Virus record (IMG/VR): IMGVR_UViG_3300009151_000044 | Span: 30,009 to 94,008 of that record | DNA from: a virus | Reading direction: 5' to 3' (one strand) | DNA length: 64,000 nt | Shown here: positions 1 to 9,590 of the stretch, in pieces | Layout of the letters: every line of letters starts with the position of its first letter | Numbering within the stretch: position 1 is the stretch's first letter | The notes under the pieces: model-generated | Database searches by the model: none | Told to the model about the DNA's origin: nothing | What the model saw: only the letters and a program-made list of their open reading frames with translations | Made by a program: the position numbers and the translations under genes

Positions 1-354
1 GCTCCGAACTACTCAGGTAGCTTTGTAGGAACTAGTGCCACTGCTCCGCTACTATCAGGAATGATGGCTAGATTAAATCAACTGTCCGGGCGACGAATTG
101 GATTTGTTAATTCAGATTGGTATAGTGTAAGAACAACCGCGTTCAATGATCAAATAACAGGCGACAACCACGGAGGAAACACTGTAGGTTATAAGGCCAC
201 TGCTGGATGGGATGCGACAACGGGCTTAGGAAGTCCTATCGGTACGGAGTTGTATAAGTTATATAAAATTGGCACAACTTTTCCGAAACGTAATAACGGT
301 TTTAGACCTACTAGCGGACAAGTATATCCTAGAACAACAACAGGTGTTCGATAA
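1..354 (+). CDS. Sedolisin (S53)-like serine peptidase, C-terminal part
   Basis: The reading frame is open from base 1, so the gene starts before the window and only the last 117 residues are present. They contain GTSATAP, the usual context of the nucleophilic serine (codon at bases 34-36) in S53/S8-type peptidases, followed by a small-residue helix, then FNDQITGDN and GWDATTGLGSP. The last two match the calcium-site region of sedolisins (consensus FNDIT and GWDPVTGLG). The catalytic Glu/Asp would lie upstream. It precedes tail-fibre genes, so a virion-borne peptidase or a self-cleaving adhesin domain is likely. Family assignment is fairly firm; the role is inferred. Confidence 0.75.
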   Translation, partial: APNYSGSFVGTSATAPLLSGMMARLNQLSGRRIGFVNSDWYSVRTTAFNDQITGDNHGGNTVGYKATAGWDATTGLGSPIGTELYKLYKIGTTFPKRNNGFRPTSGQVYPRTTTGVR

Positions 355-386
355 GCAATCGATTAAACTACCACATTATATACATT

Positions 387-394
387 GATAAATA
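387..394 (+). promoter_or_regulatory. T4-type late promoter motif
   Basis: GATAAATA lies 20 nt before the start at 415, in the only non-coding gap between the peptidase and the tail genes. It fits the T4/cyanophage late promoter core (NATAAATA), read by the gp55-type sigma factor. It probably drives the whole plus-strand tail and glycosyltransferase block. Confidence 0.6.
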
Positions 395-414
395 TAAGAT
401 AAAGAGAGAGTATT

Positions 415-1023
415 ATGCAGAGTAAAGATACAACGGGAATTCATGTAGAAGGTCACATTAAGATTCATGACCCTGCTTCTGGTGAGGTTTTTATTAATAA
501 GCGTAATGCCGTTCATTACGAAAATATTAGTATTGCGCTAGCTCAGAGTATAGCGAACAGCGGCCAAGGTTTTATATATCAGATGGCCTTTGGTAACGGT
601 GGCACTGCTATTGATCCAACTGGTATTATTACCTATTTGACTCCGAATAGTTCAGGATCAAATGCTAGTTTATATAATGAAACCTACACAAAGATCGTTG
701 ATGATAGAAGTAGTAATAACGTAGACCCAACTCGCAATTTTGTTGAAACTAGACACGTTACTGGCACAAATTATACTGACGTGTTTATTACTTGTTTGTT
801 AGATTATGGTGAACCTAGCGGACAAAATGCTTACGATACAACAACTAATAATGAAAGTGCCTATGTTTTTGACGAGCTAGGGCTTAAATCATACAGTTCA
901 ACTGGGCAGAGTTTATTATTAACACATGTGGTATTCCATCCTGTACAAAAAAGTTTAAATCGATTGATTCAGATTGATTATACTGTGCGTATTCAAAGTT
1001 TAACTGGTTTGGCAGGAGTATAA
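415..1023 (+). CDS. Putative tail or baseplate structural protein
   Basis: 202 residues, with no enzymatic motif recognised. The start ATG follows a purine-rich ribosome binding site (AAAGAGAGAG) and a late promoter motif. The sequence is rich in Asn, Thr, Ser and Tyr and looks beta-rich, with no signal peptide or membrane segment. Near the N-terminus it carries HVEGHIKIHDPASGEV, typical of a small beta-sandwich. It sits 3 nt before the collar-domain fibre gene, so it is probably a fibre-attachment, chaperone or baseplate component. This is inference from position. Confidence 0.55.
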   Translation: MQSKDTTGIHVEGHIKIHDPASGEVFINKRNAVHYENISIALAQSIANSGQGFIYQMAFGNGGTAIDPTGIITYLTPNSSGSNASLYNETYTKIVDDRSSNNVDPTRNFVETRHVTGTNYTDVFITCLLDYGEPSGQNAYDTTTNNESAYVFDELGLKSYSSTGQSLLLTHVVFHPVQKSLNRLIQIDYTVRIQSLTGLAGV

Positions 1024-1026
1024 TAA

Positions 1027-3138
1027 ATGAGTTACCAAGTCAAATATACCGAAACAACAAATCCAAGTAAGCCCCCGATCACAGTCGAAGATCAAACAGT
1101 TAACTCGCAAACTGATTTAAAATTTGTTGGAAAGAATTATGCCGGTTATGCTTCTTACATGGCAGAAAATTTCTTACATTTATTAGAAAATTTTTCTAAA
1201 AATACTGCCCCGACTCAGCCAGTTGAAGGCCAGCTATGGTACGACAACAGCCCAGATGTTAATTTATTAAAAGTATATGACGGCACAGTATGGACAGCGG
1301 CAGGTAGTGTTAAGAAATTAGATACTGCGCCTAGTGTTGGAATTATTGGCGACCTTTGGGTAAACACTAATACCCAACAGCTTCATGTATATTCCGGGTC
1401 TAACTGGTTGTTAATTGGTCCACAGTATAGTTCAGGATCAAAAACGGGTCCAGATGTTGAAACTATTATTGACTCAAACAATATTTCTCATAGTGTAATT
1501 ACATTTTGGGCAAACAATAGCAAGGTAGCAATATTAAGCAAAGAATCATTTAAGCCAAAGTTGTTCATTCCGGGATTTACTACTATCGGTCAGGGATTTA
1601 ATATTAGTACAGTTGACGCTGACAGCACAACCGCTCCAACAAAGATGTGGGGAACTGCTAGCCAAGCCAATGCGTTGGTGATCAGCGGCTCTGCTGTTGC
1701 TGCAAGTAATTTTCTTAGAGGTGATGTAATAAGCACTTCTAATACTCCATTAAATATTAGAGCAAGTGGCGGACTAAGTATTGGTAGTGATTTAAGTTTT
1801 AATATTGGTCAAGAATTATCGTCGACTATTTTATATTCTAAAACTAGTGGCGGCACTATAGATCTTAAACTAACAGCAACTAACGGCACGATAAACACAG
1901 TAGTGCGAGTTGATTCAAACAGTAGGGTTGGTATTAACACAATTAGTCCACAAGAAGCGTTAGATGTAAATGGAAACATCACTACTAGCGGAGATATTAC
2001 AGCCGCTGGGTTAACTACTAGCAATACGCTAGCAGTACAATCAACATCAACGTTTGGCGACGATATTTTTACATTGGGTAAAATTGAAACTAGTTACCTA
2101 GATATTGATGGCAATCCGTTTACTTACCCTGTAATTATTCCAGGCCCAAATGATTCAGCAGACGCAATTTACGACATTGGATCTAGTACAAGAAGATTTA
2201 GAAATATATACGCTCAAGAATTTGTTGGAAATTTTAACGGAGCATTTACTGGATCATTATCGGGAAGTATTTCAGGATCGGCAGCAAAGTTATCTAGCCC
2301 AACTACATTTAGACTAATAGGCGATGTAGCTAGTGATGATGTAGATTTTGACGGCCAAACGCCACAACCTGGTCATGATCCGGGTCTTATTGAATTTACT
2401 ACATCTATTAGTCAAAACCTTATTACAGGAAAGCCGCAAGTTACTTCGTCAAAAAATGACGATCAATTATTAGTATATCGATCGGGGGTCGACAGCGGAT
2501 TAAAACGAGTTACAAGACAATCGTTTTTTGCCAATATTCCAACAGTACCTATTGGCTCTTTAATGCCTTTTGCTGGTACAGTGTTACCAAACGGTTATTT
2601 GCTGTGCGATGGCGGCGAGGTGCGTATTAGTGAGTACCCAGAGTTATTTGGTGTAATCGGTTATACTTACAAGAGATTAGGGCTACGTGGTAAGAACACG
2701 TTTGCGCTGCCAGATTTACGTGGTCGATTTCCAATGGGGTCGGATAGCATGGACAATGGGACAACTGTTCCGGACAAAGATGATCCAACTATTTTAATTG
2801 ACGCAGGCGGAGGAAGTGCCAACAGAGTTACTGCTACATCAGCAGATAATATTGGAGACAGTAACGGAGTTGAAGAAATAAGCATTCAGATTAACAATCT
2901 TCCGGAACATAAACATACACTTCAAAGCGATTCTGGGTTACAATATTTTGCCGGGGGAAGTCCAACAGGTGATGCTGATGGCGGAACGATCGCAGGTTAC
3001 GGAGTTTCGGCCGGCGCATCAGGATATGGATTGCCTAATAGCGGAGGAGTTTCGTCACCGCGGCTTGGCGATACTATTAGCACTATGAACCCTTATATCA
3101 CAATTAATTATATTATCTTTACTGGTGTCATACAATGA
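1027..3138 (+). CDS. Tail fibre protein with C-terminal phage tail-collar domain
   Basis: 703 residues. Residues 1-90 form a module shared with the next two genes (LVGKNYAGYASYMAENFLHL, then GQLWYD). The middle is a beta-rich shaft with VGINTISPQEALDVNGNI and a DIGSSTRRFRNIYA motif common in fibres of marine myophages. Towards the C-terminus comes a phage tail-collar domain (PIGSLMPFAGTVLPNGYLLC, then FALPDLRGRFPMG) and the LPEHKH histidine motif that in T4 gp12-like fibres binds metal. It probably forms a trimeric receptor-binding fibre. The stop overlaps the next start by 4 nt. The domain call is strong; the receptor is unknown. Confidence 0.85.
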   Translation: MSYQVKYTETTNPSKPPITVEDQTVNSQTDLKFVGKNYAGYASYMAENFLHLLENFSKNTAPTQPVEGQLWYDNSPDVNLLKVYDGTVWTAAGSVKKLDTAPSVGIIGDLWVNTNTQQLHVYSGSNWLLIGPQYSSGSKTGPDVETIIDSNNISHSVITFWANNSKVAILSKESFKPKLFIPGFTTIGQGFNISTVDADSTTAPTKMWGTASQANALVISGSAVAASNFLRGDVISTSNTPLNIRASGGLSIGSDLSFNIGQELSSTILYSKTSGGTIDLKLTATNGTINTVVRVDSNSRVGINTISPQEALDVNGNITTSGDITAAGLTTSNTLAVQSTSTFGDDIFTLGKIETSYLDIDGNPFTYPVIIPGPNDSADAIYDIGSSTRRFRNIYAQEFVGNFNGAFTGSLSGSISGSAAKLSSPTTFRLIGDVASDDVDFDGQTPQPGHDPGLIEFTTSISQNLITGKPQVTSSKNDDQLLVYRSGVDSGLKRVTRQSFFANIPTVPIGSLMPFAGTVLPNGYLLCDGGEVRISEYPELFGVIGYTYKRLGLRGKNTFALPDLRGRFPMGSDSMDNGTTVPDKDDPTILIDAGGGSANRVTATSADNIGDSNGVEEISIQINNLPEHKHTLQSDSGLQYFAGGSPTGDADGGTIAGYGVSAGASGYGLPNSGGVSSPRLGDTISTMNPYITINYIIFTGVIQ

Positions 3139-4985
3139 GCTACATAATCAATAAAACTGATGGATCTGTATTAACAGAAATAGTTGACGGCACTATTGAC
3201 CAAACAGCCACTGACTTAACACTAGTCGGAAAAAATGCCAGTAGTTACGGTGAAGCATTTAATGAAAATTTTGTTCATCTCTTAGAAAATTTTGCCAATA
3301 CTAGCGCACCGAATAATCCGATTCAAGGGCAATTATGGTTTGATACTAGTGAAAATAGATTAAAAATTTACGACGGTGGTGGCTTTAAAGTAAGCGGAGG
3401 TAGTATTGTTTCTAATACTATTCCTTCAACTATCGGCCAAGGCGATATATGGATTGATAGTCGAAGGAAACAACTGTATTTCAACGATGGAGTATCTACT
3501 ATATTAGCAGGACCATCTTGGTCAACGTTCCAAGGAATAACTGGATGCGAAGTAGTTGATATAGCCGATACCAATAATAATCCTCGAACAATAATTTTAT
3601 TCAAGGTTGGTGGGATTTTATTAGGAATTTTTAGTAATACTCAATTTGTTCCACTGATTGACGGCGATGGATTAGGTCTTGAGTTTCAAGGTCCGTCTTT
3701 TAACATAGCCACTAGTTACGTTAGGGGCGATCGAGTAACACATAGAAATAACCCGAATACTCCTCCTACGTTAATATATGAAGCAATTACAGCAAGTGTT
3801 CCAACGGGAACATTGCCGACTGATATTACATATTGGAAACAGGTAACTATTAGTCCTGGGTTTAATGCTAGTACACTAGGCAATTTAAAATTTGATGTTA
3901 CTACTACACGAGCAAATGCGTTAATCGATGGTAACGGCGATTTGAAAACCGCAGATAATTTTATAGGTAATGTAGGCGATGCTTCTATCAATGGTACATT
4001 AACTATCACTAACGTAGTTCCTCTAATTCTTGGCGGAAGTACACAGTCTCAAGTAACAGTCAGTAATGCGCTATTTGAATTAGCATCAAATATATCTGAT
4101 CAAAACTTCCAAGTATCGTCAAAGAACGCAGCCAACGGACTGCAAGCTAGTATCTTCGTTAATTCTCGAAATGAAAAGGTGGGCATTTATACTAATACAC
4201 CAACAGCCACGTTAGATGTCAACGGTGATACTCGTATTAGAGGTAGTTTGACAGTTGAAAAGAACATTACTGCTATCAATCAGTACGAAGTAAATATTGA
4301 AGAAAAACTTCTCAATCTAGGTAAAACATCAAACGCAACTAATAGTACAGCGAATGGCGGCGGTATCTTATTAGAAGGCGGACTAGACGGTGATAAAACC
4401 TTATTATGGTCATCTACTATACCAGCATGGTCAAGCTCGGAAAATTTTAATATTGCCAGTTCTAAAGGATACTTTATCAACGGTATCCAAATACTAAATT
4501 ATACAACACTTGGTAGTTCTGTACTTAATTCTAGCCTAACTGGAGTTGGTATATTACGTGCTTTACAAGTTTATAGCAATTCTGCTTCATGCGGTACCAG
4601 CATTGACGGAAATACAATTAGCTATACTAGTAATAGTTTTGCGTCTGGCGATGTTGTATTATTACCAAAGGGCACTGGAAATGTCAGTGTTAGTAATAGA
4701 AAGATTGTTAACGTTTCAAACGCCCAAGATGCTACAGATGCTGTAAATTTACAAACAGTACAGGCGTTAATTAGCAGTGCTCCCCTAGGATTGTCAGCTG
4801 ATACAGCGTTTTTAGCCGGAGCAACGTTAAATGCTGACATTGCCACACAGATTATTGAAAAAGTTTATCCAGCAATTACCCACGGGATTGGTACAGAATG
4901 TAGAATTTGGTGTATTGATCTAGGAATTGCAAAGCTATTCACTATATCTGCTCTTGGGGTATGGGGTTGGTCAACCAATCTGTAA
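3135..4985 (+). CDS. Tail fibre/adhesin protein, second paralogue
   Basis: 616 residues. The start overlaps the previous stop (ATGA). The first 90 residues repeat the module of the neighbouring fibres (TDLTLVGKNASSYGEAFNEN, GQLWFD). The centre has a shaft-like region with VGIYTNTPTATLDVNGDT, the same pattern as VGINT..EALDVNG in the upstream gene. No collar domain is visible; the C-terminus is a short hydrophobic/aromatic stretch ending in WGWSTNL. It is likely a structural tail fibre whose tip differs from its neighbours, perhaps a different receptor specificity or a hinge segment. Confidence 0.8.
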   Translation: MSYIINKTDGSVLTEIVDGTIDQTATDLTLVGKNASSYGEAFNENFVHLLENFANTSAPNNPIQGQLWFDTSENRLKIYDGGGFKVSGGSIVSNTIPSTIGQGDIWIDSRRKQLYFNDGVSTILAGPSWSTFQGITGCEVVDIADTNNNPRTIILFKVGGILLGIFSNTQFVPLIDGDGLGLEFQGPSFNIATSYVRGDRVTHRNNPNTPPTLIYEAITASVPTGTLPTDITYWKQVTISPGFNASTLGNLKFDVTTTRANALIDGNGDLKTADNFIGNVGDASINGTLTITNVVPLILGGSTQSQVTVSNALFELASNISDQNFQVSSKNAANGLQASIFVNSRNEKVGIYTNTPTATLDVNGDTRIRGSLTVEKNITAINQYEVNIEEKLLNLGKTSNATNSTANGGGILLEGGLDGDKTLLWSSTIPAWSSSENFNIASSKGYFINGIQILNYTTLGSSVLNSSLTGVGILRALQVYSNSASCGTSIDGNTISYTSNSFASGDVVLLPKGTGNVSVSNRKIVNVSNAQDATDAVNLQTVQALISSAPLGLSADTAFLAGATLNADIATQIIEKVYPAITHGIGTECRIWCIDLGIAKLFTISALGVWGWSTNL

Positions 4986-4999
4986 ACGAGCCAAAATAG

Positions 5000-5007
5000 A
5001 ATAAATA
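5000..5007 (+). promoter_or_regulatory. T4-type late promoter motif
   Basis: AATAAATA followed by CTAAG lies 23 nt upstream of the ATG at 5031, in a 45-nt gap. It fits the T4-like late promoter core. A purine-rich ribosome binding site (AAGGAATGATGGAAA) follows it. Confidence 0.55.
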
Positions 5008-5030
5008 CTAAGAATAAGGAATGATGGAAA

Positions 5031-6566
5031 ATGCCATATACGATTAATCATTACAACGGAGATTTTGCTGTTACTGTTGCCGACGGCACAGTTGATACTA
5101 GCTATGCAGTTAAACTTGTTGGCAAAAACTACGCTGGTTACGGTGAACTTCAGAATGAGAACTTTCTAGCATTGTTAGAAAACTTTGCTAACGGCATTGA
5201 ACCAGCAAGAAAAACAGCGGGTCAACTGTGGTATAACAGCACAGACAAAAAATTAAAGTTTTTTGACGGTAGTAAATTTAAGTCAACAGGCGGAGCAGAA
5301 ATAACTGATAGTGTTGAACCGTTAGGGCTTGTTGAGGGCGATTTTTGGTGGAAACGCAGTACCAAACAATTATTTGCTAGAAATAACGCAGGAACATTTA
5401 CACTAGTTGGGCCGCAGGCCGCCGGAACAAATCAAACTGAAATGTTTTCTAGAGAATTAATCGATACTAGAATTCCAGCACAAACTCATCCGGTAATTGA
5501 AGCAAGAGTTAATGGTCTTACATCGTTTATTATTGCGCCAATTGACGCAGTACCTTTTAATATTGATAAAGGTATTGAAGGACAAAATATCTCAGGTTTT
5601 ACTACAGTTCACCCTGGAATTACACTAGCGTTGACTGAAGAATCAGATCCAGCTAATGATATGTATGGTGTTACTGATTCGGCAGACATTAGATTCTTTG
5701 GTACTGCTACTAACTCAGACAAGCTAGGCGGCGTGCTGGCAGCAAACTTTGTAAGGAATGATCAAGCATCTGCATTTACTCGAGTTGTTAGATTTGCCGA
5801 TGCTGGTTATACAGTCGGTGATAGTTGGGCAACAAACGGTTTATTAGTTGATATTTCTGGAGCATATCCAAGAATACAAACACAAGGTTCATCTTTACGA
5901 GTACAAACAAAAGCATCAGGAGTTATAAAGACTCCTATTAAATTAGTTGGCAATGCAATTCTTAACGGCGGTGACGACAACGACGGATTTACATACGACA
6001 TCGGTTCATCTACTGTAAAATTCAACACAGTCTATGCCAATGTTTTTAATGGTGCTGCCACTAAGGCTGACAGTGTAAGTGTAGGTGGTGTATATAGAAC
6101 TGCTAGCGTTGATTCGTCTGGTGTTGGAACAGGTAATACGATCGTTGCTAGAGACGCTACCGGTAATATCAATGCCGTATTATTTCAAGGTATTGCTACA
6201 CAAGCTCGTTATGCTGACTTAGCAGAAAAATATCTTGCTGATGTCGACTATGAGATTGGTACAGTTGTGATGATCGGTGGTGAAAAAGAGGTTACAGCCG
6301 GACAGGTTGGATTCCGTGCTATTGGCGCAGTATCTGCTAACCCGGCATACATGATGAATAGCGATTTAGAAGGCGGCACTTACATTGCGTTAAAAGGCCG
6401 TGTTCCTGTCAAAGTAATAGGGCATATTGCCAAGGGTCAACGTTTAGTGGCAGGCGCCGACGGCACTGCGCAAGCCGCATCTGGTAATACAGCTGACTAT
6501 TTTGCTATAGCATTAGAAACAAGTGCTGACGCTGGTACGCGATTAGTTGAAGCTTTAATTTTATAA
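5031..6566 (+). CDS. Tail fibre/adhesin protein, third paralogue
   Basis: 511 residues. The N-terminal module is the clearest version of the shared domain (YTINHYNGDFAVTVADGTVD, KLVGKNYAGYGELQNEN, GQLWYN). The central part includes a DIGSSTVKFNTVYANVFNG fibre motif. The last 120 residues begin ARYADLAEKYLADVDYEIGT and continue with a compact beta domain (VVMIGGEKEVTAG, GGTYIALKGRVPVKVIG). This terminal domain recurs in fibre proteins of marine T4-like phages, where its exact job is unknown. It has its own late promoter motif. Confidence 0.8.
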   Translation: MPYTINHYNGDFAVTVADGTVDTSYAVKLVGKNYAGYGELQNENFLALLENFANGIEPARKTAGQLWYNSTDKKLKFFDGSKFKSTGGAEITDSVEPLGLVEGDFWWKRSTKQLFARNNAGTFTLVGPQAAGTNQTEMFSRELIDTRIPAQTHPVIEARVNGLTSFIIAPIDAVPFNIDKGIEGQNISGFTTVHPGITLALTEESDPANDMYGVTDSADIRFFGTATNSDKLGGVLAANFVRNDQASAFTRVVRFADAGYTVGDSWATNGLLVDISGAYPRIQTQGSSLRVQTKASGVIKTPIKLVGNAILNGGDDNDGFTYDIGSSTVKFNTVYANVFNGAATKADSVSVGGVYRTASVDSSGVGTGNTIVARDATGNINAVLFQGIATQARYADLAEKYLADVDYEIGTVVMIGGEKEVTAGQVGFRAIGAVSANPAYMMNSDLEGGTYIALKGRVPVKVIGHIAKGQRLVAGADGTAQAASGNTADYFAIALETSADAGTRLVEALIL

Positions 6567-6578
6567 TAGGATACAAAA

Positions 6579-7523
6579 ATGGCCGCAGGTGTTGGACAAA
6601 AAATTGAAGCCACTGACTATAACAGTATTCAAAATAAAATAGCTGGAATTTTGGGAACTGGTAGTGGTACTTCTGGATACGGACAAGCAGTCTCTAGTTC
6701 GGCTGTTGTGTCCGGCGACAAAATCAATCTCAGCGGTTGGTTAAATCTCAGAGCTGATTTACGTGCTGCACGCGAGCATCAATTAGGCACTGGTACAGTT
6801 AGTACAGGTACTGCTACTGATGGCGCAAATTTACTAGTTCCTGCCAATAGCCTAGTTGTTACTGAAGAACTTAGAAATCAATACAATTTATTTGCTGATA
6901 CAGTGATAGCAAACAAATGGTTATTAGGCACTCCGGGTCAATACTCAACAGAAATTGTTATTACCTATGCTAAATCGGGTGCTTGGAACGGTACAATATC
7001 TAATGTAGTTACTATTTCTGGTAGCGCAAGCGGTGCTGGCACTGTTGATAATATGCGATTCTTTTTTAATGCTGGCGGTAGTTTTCAACTTCAATCTAGT
7101 CGAACTGGCCCAAGCGCAGGATCAAAAGATGACACTTGGACAACCATGTTAACTCAGGCAGCAGTGGTTACTATGAATCATAGTACTACTACTTACTCCG
7201 GGTCAAATGGCACAGTATATAGTATTGGATATGATTCGCTAACTACATCAAATCAACTAATCTTTGGAAAACCGGCAGACGCAGGAAAGTACGCAGAAAA
7301 CGATTATTTTATCTATGCTAGAAAATCAGCTAACGGTGCTGATGTTATTTTTACATTACAATTCCAGGATGATGATACTGGGGATCAAACCGGTCTTGGC
7401 CCACCAGTAGATGAGAATGTCAATGCTGCCGGCGGCACTTTAAATACTTCAGTAAGTATGATTAGACCATCTGGGTCAAATGTTTCGATACTAGCACCTA
7501 CATCAAGCCAAACCGGAATGTAA
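6579..7523 (+). CDS. Putative virion structural protein
   Basis: 314 residues. It begins MAAGVGQKIEATDYNSIQNK, an opening I associate with structural proteins encoded beside fibre genes in T4-like cyanophages. The rest is Gly/Ser/Thr/Ala-rich beta sequence without signal peptide, membrane segment or enzymatic motif. The gene follows the fibre trio by 12 nt and precedes a conserved 116-residue tail-linked gene. A tail-tip or fibre-associated protein is the best guess. Confidence 0.6.
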   Translation: MAAGVGQKIEATDYNSIQNKIAGILGTGSGTSGYGQAVSSSAVVSGDKINLSGWLNLRADLRAAREHQLGTGTVSTGTATDGANLLVPANSLVVTEELRNQYNLFADTVIANKWLLGTPGQYSTEIVITYAKSGAWNGTISNVVTISGSASGAGTVDNMRFFFNAGGSFQLQSSRTGPSAGSKDDTWTTMLTQAAVVTMNHSTTTYSGSNGTVYSIGYDSLTTSNQLIFGKPADAGKYAENDYFIYARKSANGADVIFTLQFQDDDTGDQTGLGPPVDENVNAAGGTLNTSVSMIRPSGSNVSILAPTSSQTGM

Positions 7524-7574
7524 GCTCCCGCTGTAAAAAATAGATAATTACTTGATATATTCAAGAGGTTATCT

Positions 7575-7925
7575 ATGGACGAACGTTTAGAAAAAGCGTA
7601 TCAAGTTGTCAACTACATGGCAACGCTATCTGCTCAAAAACGAGTAATTAAAGAAGAATTTGATCAAAAGTTGCTGCATTATGTAAACGGTAGCACATTC
7701 AAAATCACACCAACTTTAATTAATTTTACAAAAACAGTTATAGATCTAGGGCATACTACTGATGTGGCATTTCTAGACGAAAATAATCTTCCAGTACTTA
7801 TCGAAGATGTACAGGTATTTTTTGATATAATTGTTGATCAATATTTTCAATCCTTAAATATCTACGCAGTTAAGACAGCAGAAATTAAGTCTAAACGTTC
7901 AGTAACAGCTATTACTTCATTATGA
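7575..7925 (+). CDS. Conserved T4-like phage protein of the tail-fibre region
   Basis: 116 residues, starting MDERLEKAYQVVNYMATLSA and rich in Lys, Glu and Val, predicted largely helical. I recognise it as one of the small conserved proteins next to fibre genes in T4-like marine phages; its function is not established. It overlaps the following glycosyltransferase-like gene by 4 nt (ATGA), so the two are translationally coupled. No membrane segment or signal peptide. Confidence 0.6.
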   Translation: MDERLEKAYQVVNYMATLSAQKRVIKEEFDQKLLHYVNGSTFKITPTLINFTKTVIDLGHTTDVAFLDENNLPVLIEDVQVFFDIIVDQYFQSLNIYAVKTAEIKSKRSVTAITSL

Positions 7926-8755
7926 CCCACGGCGCAGTTATATTCGCACAAAATAACGGAGCAATTGACTATGTTAAAATTGCAACATTTTCTGCTAAAC
8001 AAATTAAAAAATATTTGAATATTCCTGTATCGTTAATTACTGATTCTCCCACATCAGTAACTGAAGATGTGTTTGATCAAATTATTGTAATTAGTTCTAA
8101 TACCACGCAAACAAAGAAATTTTTTGACGGCGCATTATCATCAAAAAATTTAATATGGAAAAATCAATCACGTAGTCAGGTGTTTGAACTAACACCGTAT
8201 GATACAACATTAGTCATCGACAGCGATTATATCGTTAATTCATCAGTGTTATTACCTGCTTTTGATAGCGACAGTAATTTTCAAATATATCGTACTAGTT
8301 TAGATCTTGCCGGTTGGCGCAACACCAGTAGCTTTGATAGATTAAATCAGTACAGTATTCCATTTTATTGGGCCACAGTGTTTATATTCAAGAAAGATGA
8401 AATTACACAAACATTTTTTAATATTGTAGATAATATTAAATTAAATTGGGAATATTATAGATTATTGTATACTATAGATTCAAAAGTATTTAGAAATGAT
8501 TTTGCTTTTAGTATAGCAATTCATATTATGAATAACAATACTACTGGCGAGTTTGCTACTGCGCTTCCGGGGAGTATGACATATATCCTAGATCGAGATT
8601 TGTTAGTAGAAATGGCAGAAGATAGAATGCAATTCTTAGTTGAAAAAGAAAGCTACCACGGAGAATATACGCTAGTTAAAACTACAGGACTTGATGTCCA
8701 TGTCATGAATAAATCTAGTTTACTTAGAGTAGTTGAAGGAGGTCAAGGTGTCTAA
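7922..8755 (+). CDS. Putative GT-A type glycosyltransferase
   Basis: 277 residues. The N-terminus GAVIFAQNNGAIDYVKIA matches the start of the next gene (GFVVLAQNTSTVDYVKQA), so the two are paralogues. At about residue 97 it has TLVIDSDYIV, where DSD sits like the metal-binding DxD of GT-A enzymes such as family GT8. It lacks a signal peptide and would act in the cytoplasm. Its place between fibre genes and further sugar-transferase-like genes suggests glycosylation of virion proteins or host surface sugars. The donor is unknown. Confidence 0.6.
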   Translation: MTHGAVIFAQNNGAIDYVKIATFSAKQIKKYLNIPVSLITDSPTSVTEDVFDQIIVISSNTTQTKKFFDGALSSKNLIWKNQSRSQVFELTPYDTTLVIDSDYIVNSSVLLPAFDSDSNFQIYRTSLDLAGWRNTSSFDRLNQYSIPFYWATVFIFKKDEITQTFFNIVDNIKLNWEYYRLLYTIDSKVFRNDFAFSIAIHIMNNNTTGEFATALPGSMTYILDRDLLVEMAEDRMQFLVEKESYHGEYTLVKTTGLDVHVMNKSSLLRVVEGGQGV

Positions 8756-9590
8756 AGGATTCGTTGTTCTTGCTCAAAATACAAGCACAGTAGACTATGT
8801 AAAGCAAGCATATGCTCTTGCGCTTAGTATTAAAAATACTCAAAAAACAGTAACTACAATTTCATTAATCACTAATGATCCAGTGCCTGTCCAATACAAA
8901 CATGTATTCGATAAAATAATAGAAATTCCGTGGGGCGATCTTGCGAATAACCCAGTTTGGAAAATTGAAAATCGTTGGAAGATATTTCATGTATCTCCAT
9001 ACGAAGAAACAATTGTATTAGATACTGACATGTTATTTTTAGATGATATTAGTGATTGGTGGAAGTATTGTAGTAATAGTGATCTTAAATTTTGCTCAAC
9101 GATTAAAAATTATAAAAATGAAATTATATCTACAGACATTGTACATAGGAAAACGTTTATTGCTAACAAGTTACCTAACCCTTATGTGGCATTATTTTAT
9201 TTTAAAAAATCAGACTTAGCACTTGAGTTCTTTAAGGTGTTAGAATTTGTTGTTAAAAATTGGGAATTTTGTTCAAAAACTATTACTACTACTAGCCCGC
9301 AAAAATGGCTCAGTATTGATTTAGCAACGGCAATGTCAATCTACATTATGGGCATTGAAGAACAGGTACTAGACCCATGTTCACCACTTGAGTTTACACA
9401 TATGAAGACTGCGATCCAAGGATGGAGTCCAGTTCCGTCATCGTGGCAAAATGTTGTATCGTTTAATTTTGATGACGGAGTTATGCTAGTTGGCAATTAT
9501 CGTCAACAGTTTTTGTTTCATTATGTAGAAAAAGATTTTCTAACAGACACCATGCTGGTAAAATTAGAAGGGCAAAAAATTTATGACTGA
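8748..9590 (+). CDS. Putative GT-A type glycosyltransferase, paralogue
   Basis: 280 residues from a GTG start chosen because AAGGAGG lies 5 nt upstream; an in-frame TTG at 8733 would add five residues but would put the binding site inside the gene. It overlaps the previous gene by 8 nt. It carries ETIVLDTDMLFLDDIS, a DxD motif in the strand-loop setting of GT8-like enzymes, and a central WxIENRWKIFHVSPYE region parallel to the neighbour's. Cytoplasmic; substrate unknown. It is clearly homologous to the upstream gene and probably arose by duplication. Confidence 0.65.
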   Translation: MSKGFVVLAQNTSTVDYVKQAYALALSIKNTQKTVTTISLITNDPVPVQYKHVFDKIIEIPWGDLANNPVWKIENRWKIFHVSPYEETIVLDTDMLFLDDISDWWKYCSNSDLKFCSTIKNYKNEIISTDIVHRKTFIANKLPNPYVALFYFKKSDLALEFFKVLEFVVKNWEFCSKTITTTSPQKWLSIDLATAMSIYIMGIEEQVLDPCSPLEFTHMKTAIQGWSPVPSSWQNVVSFNFDDGVMLVGNYRQQFLFHYVEKDFLTDTMLVKLEGQKIYD

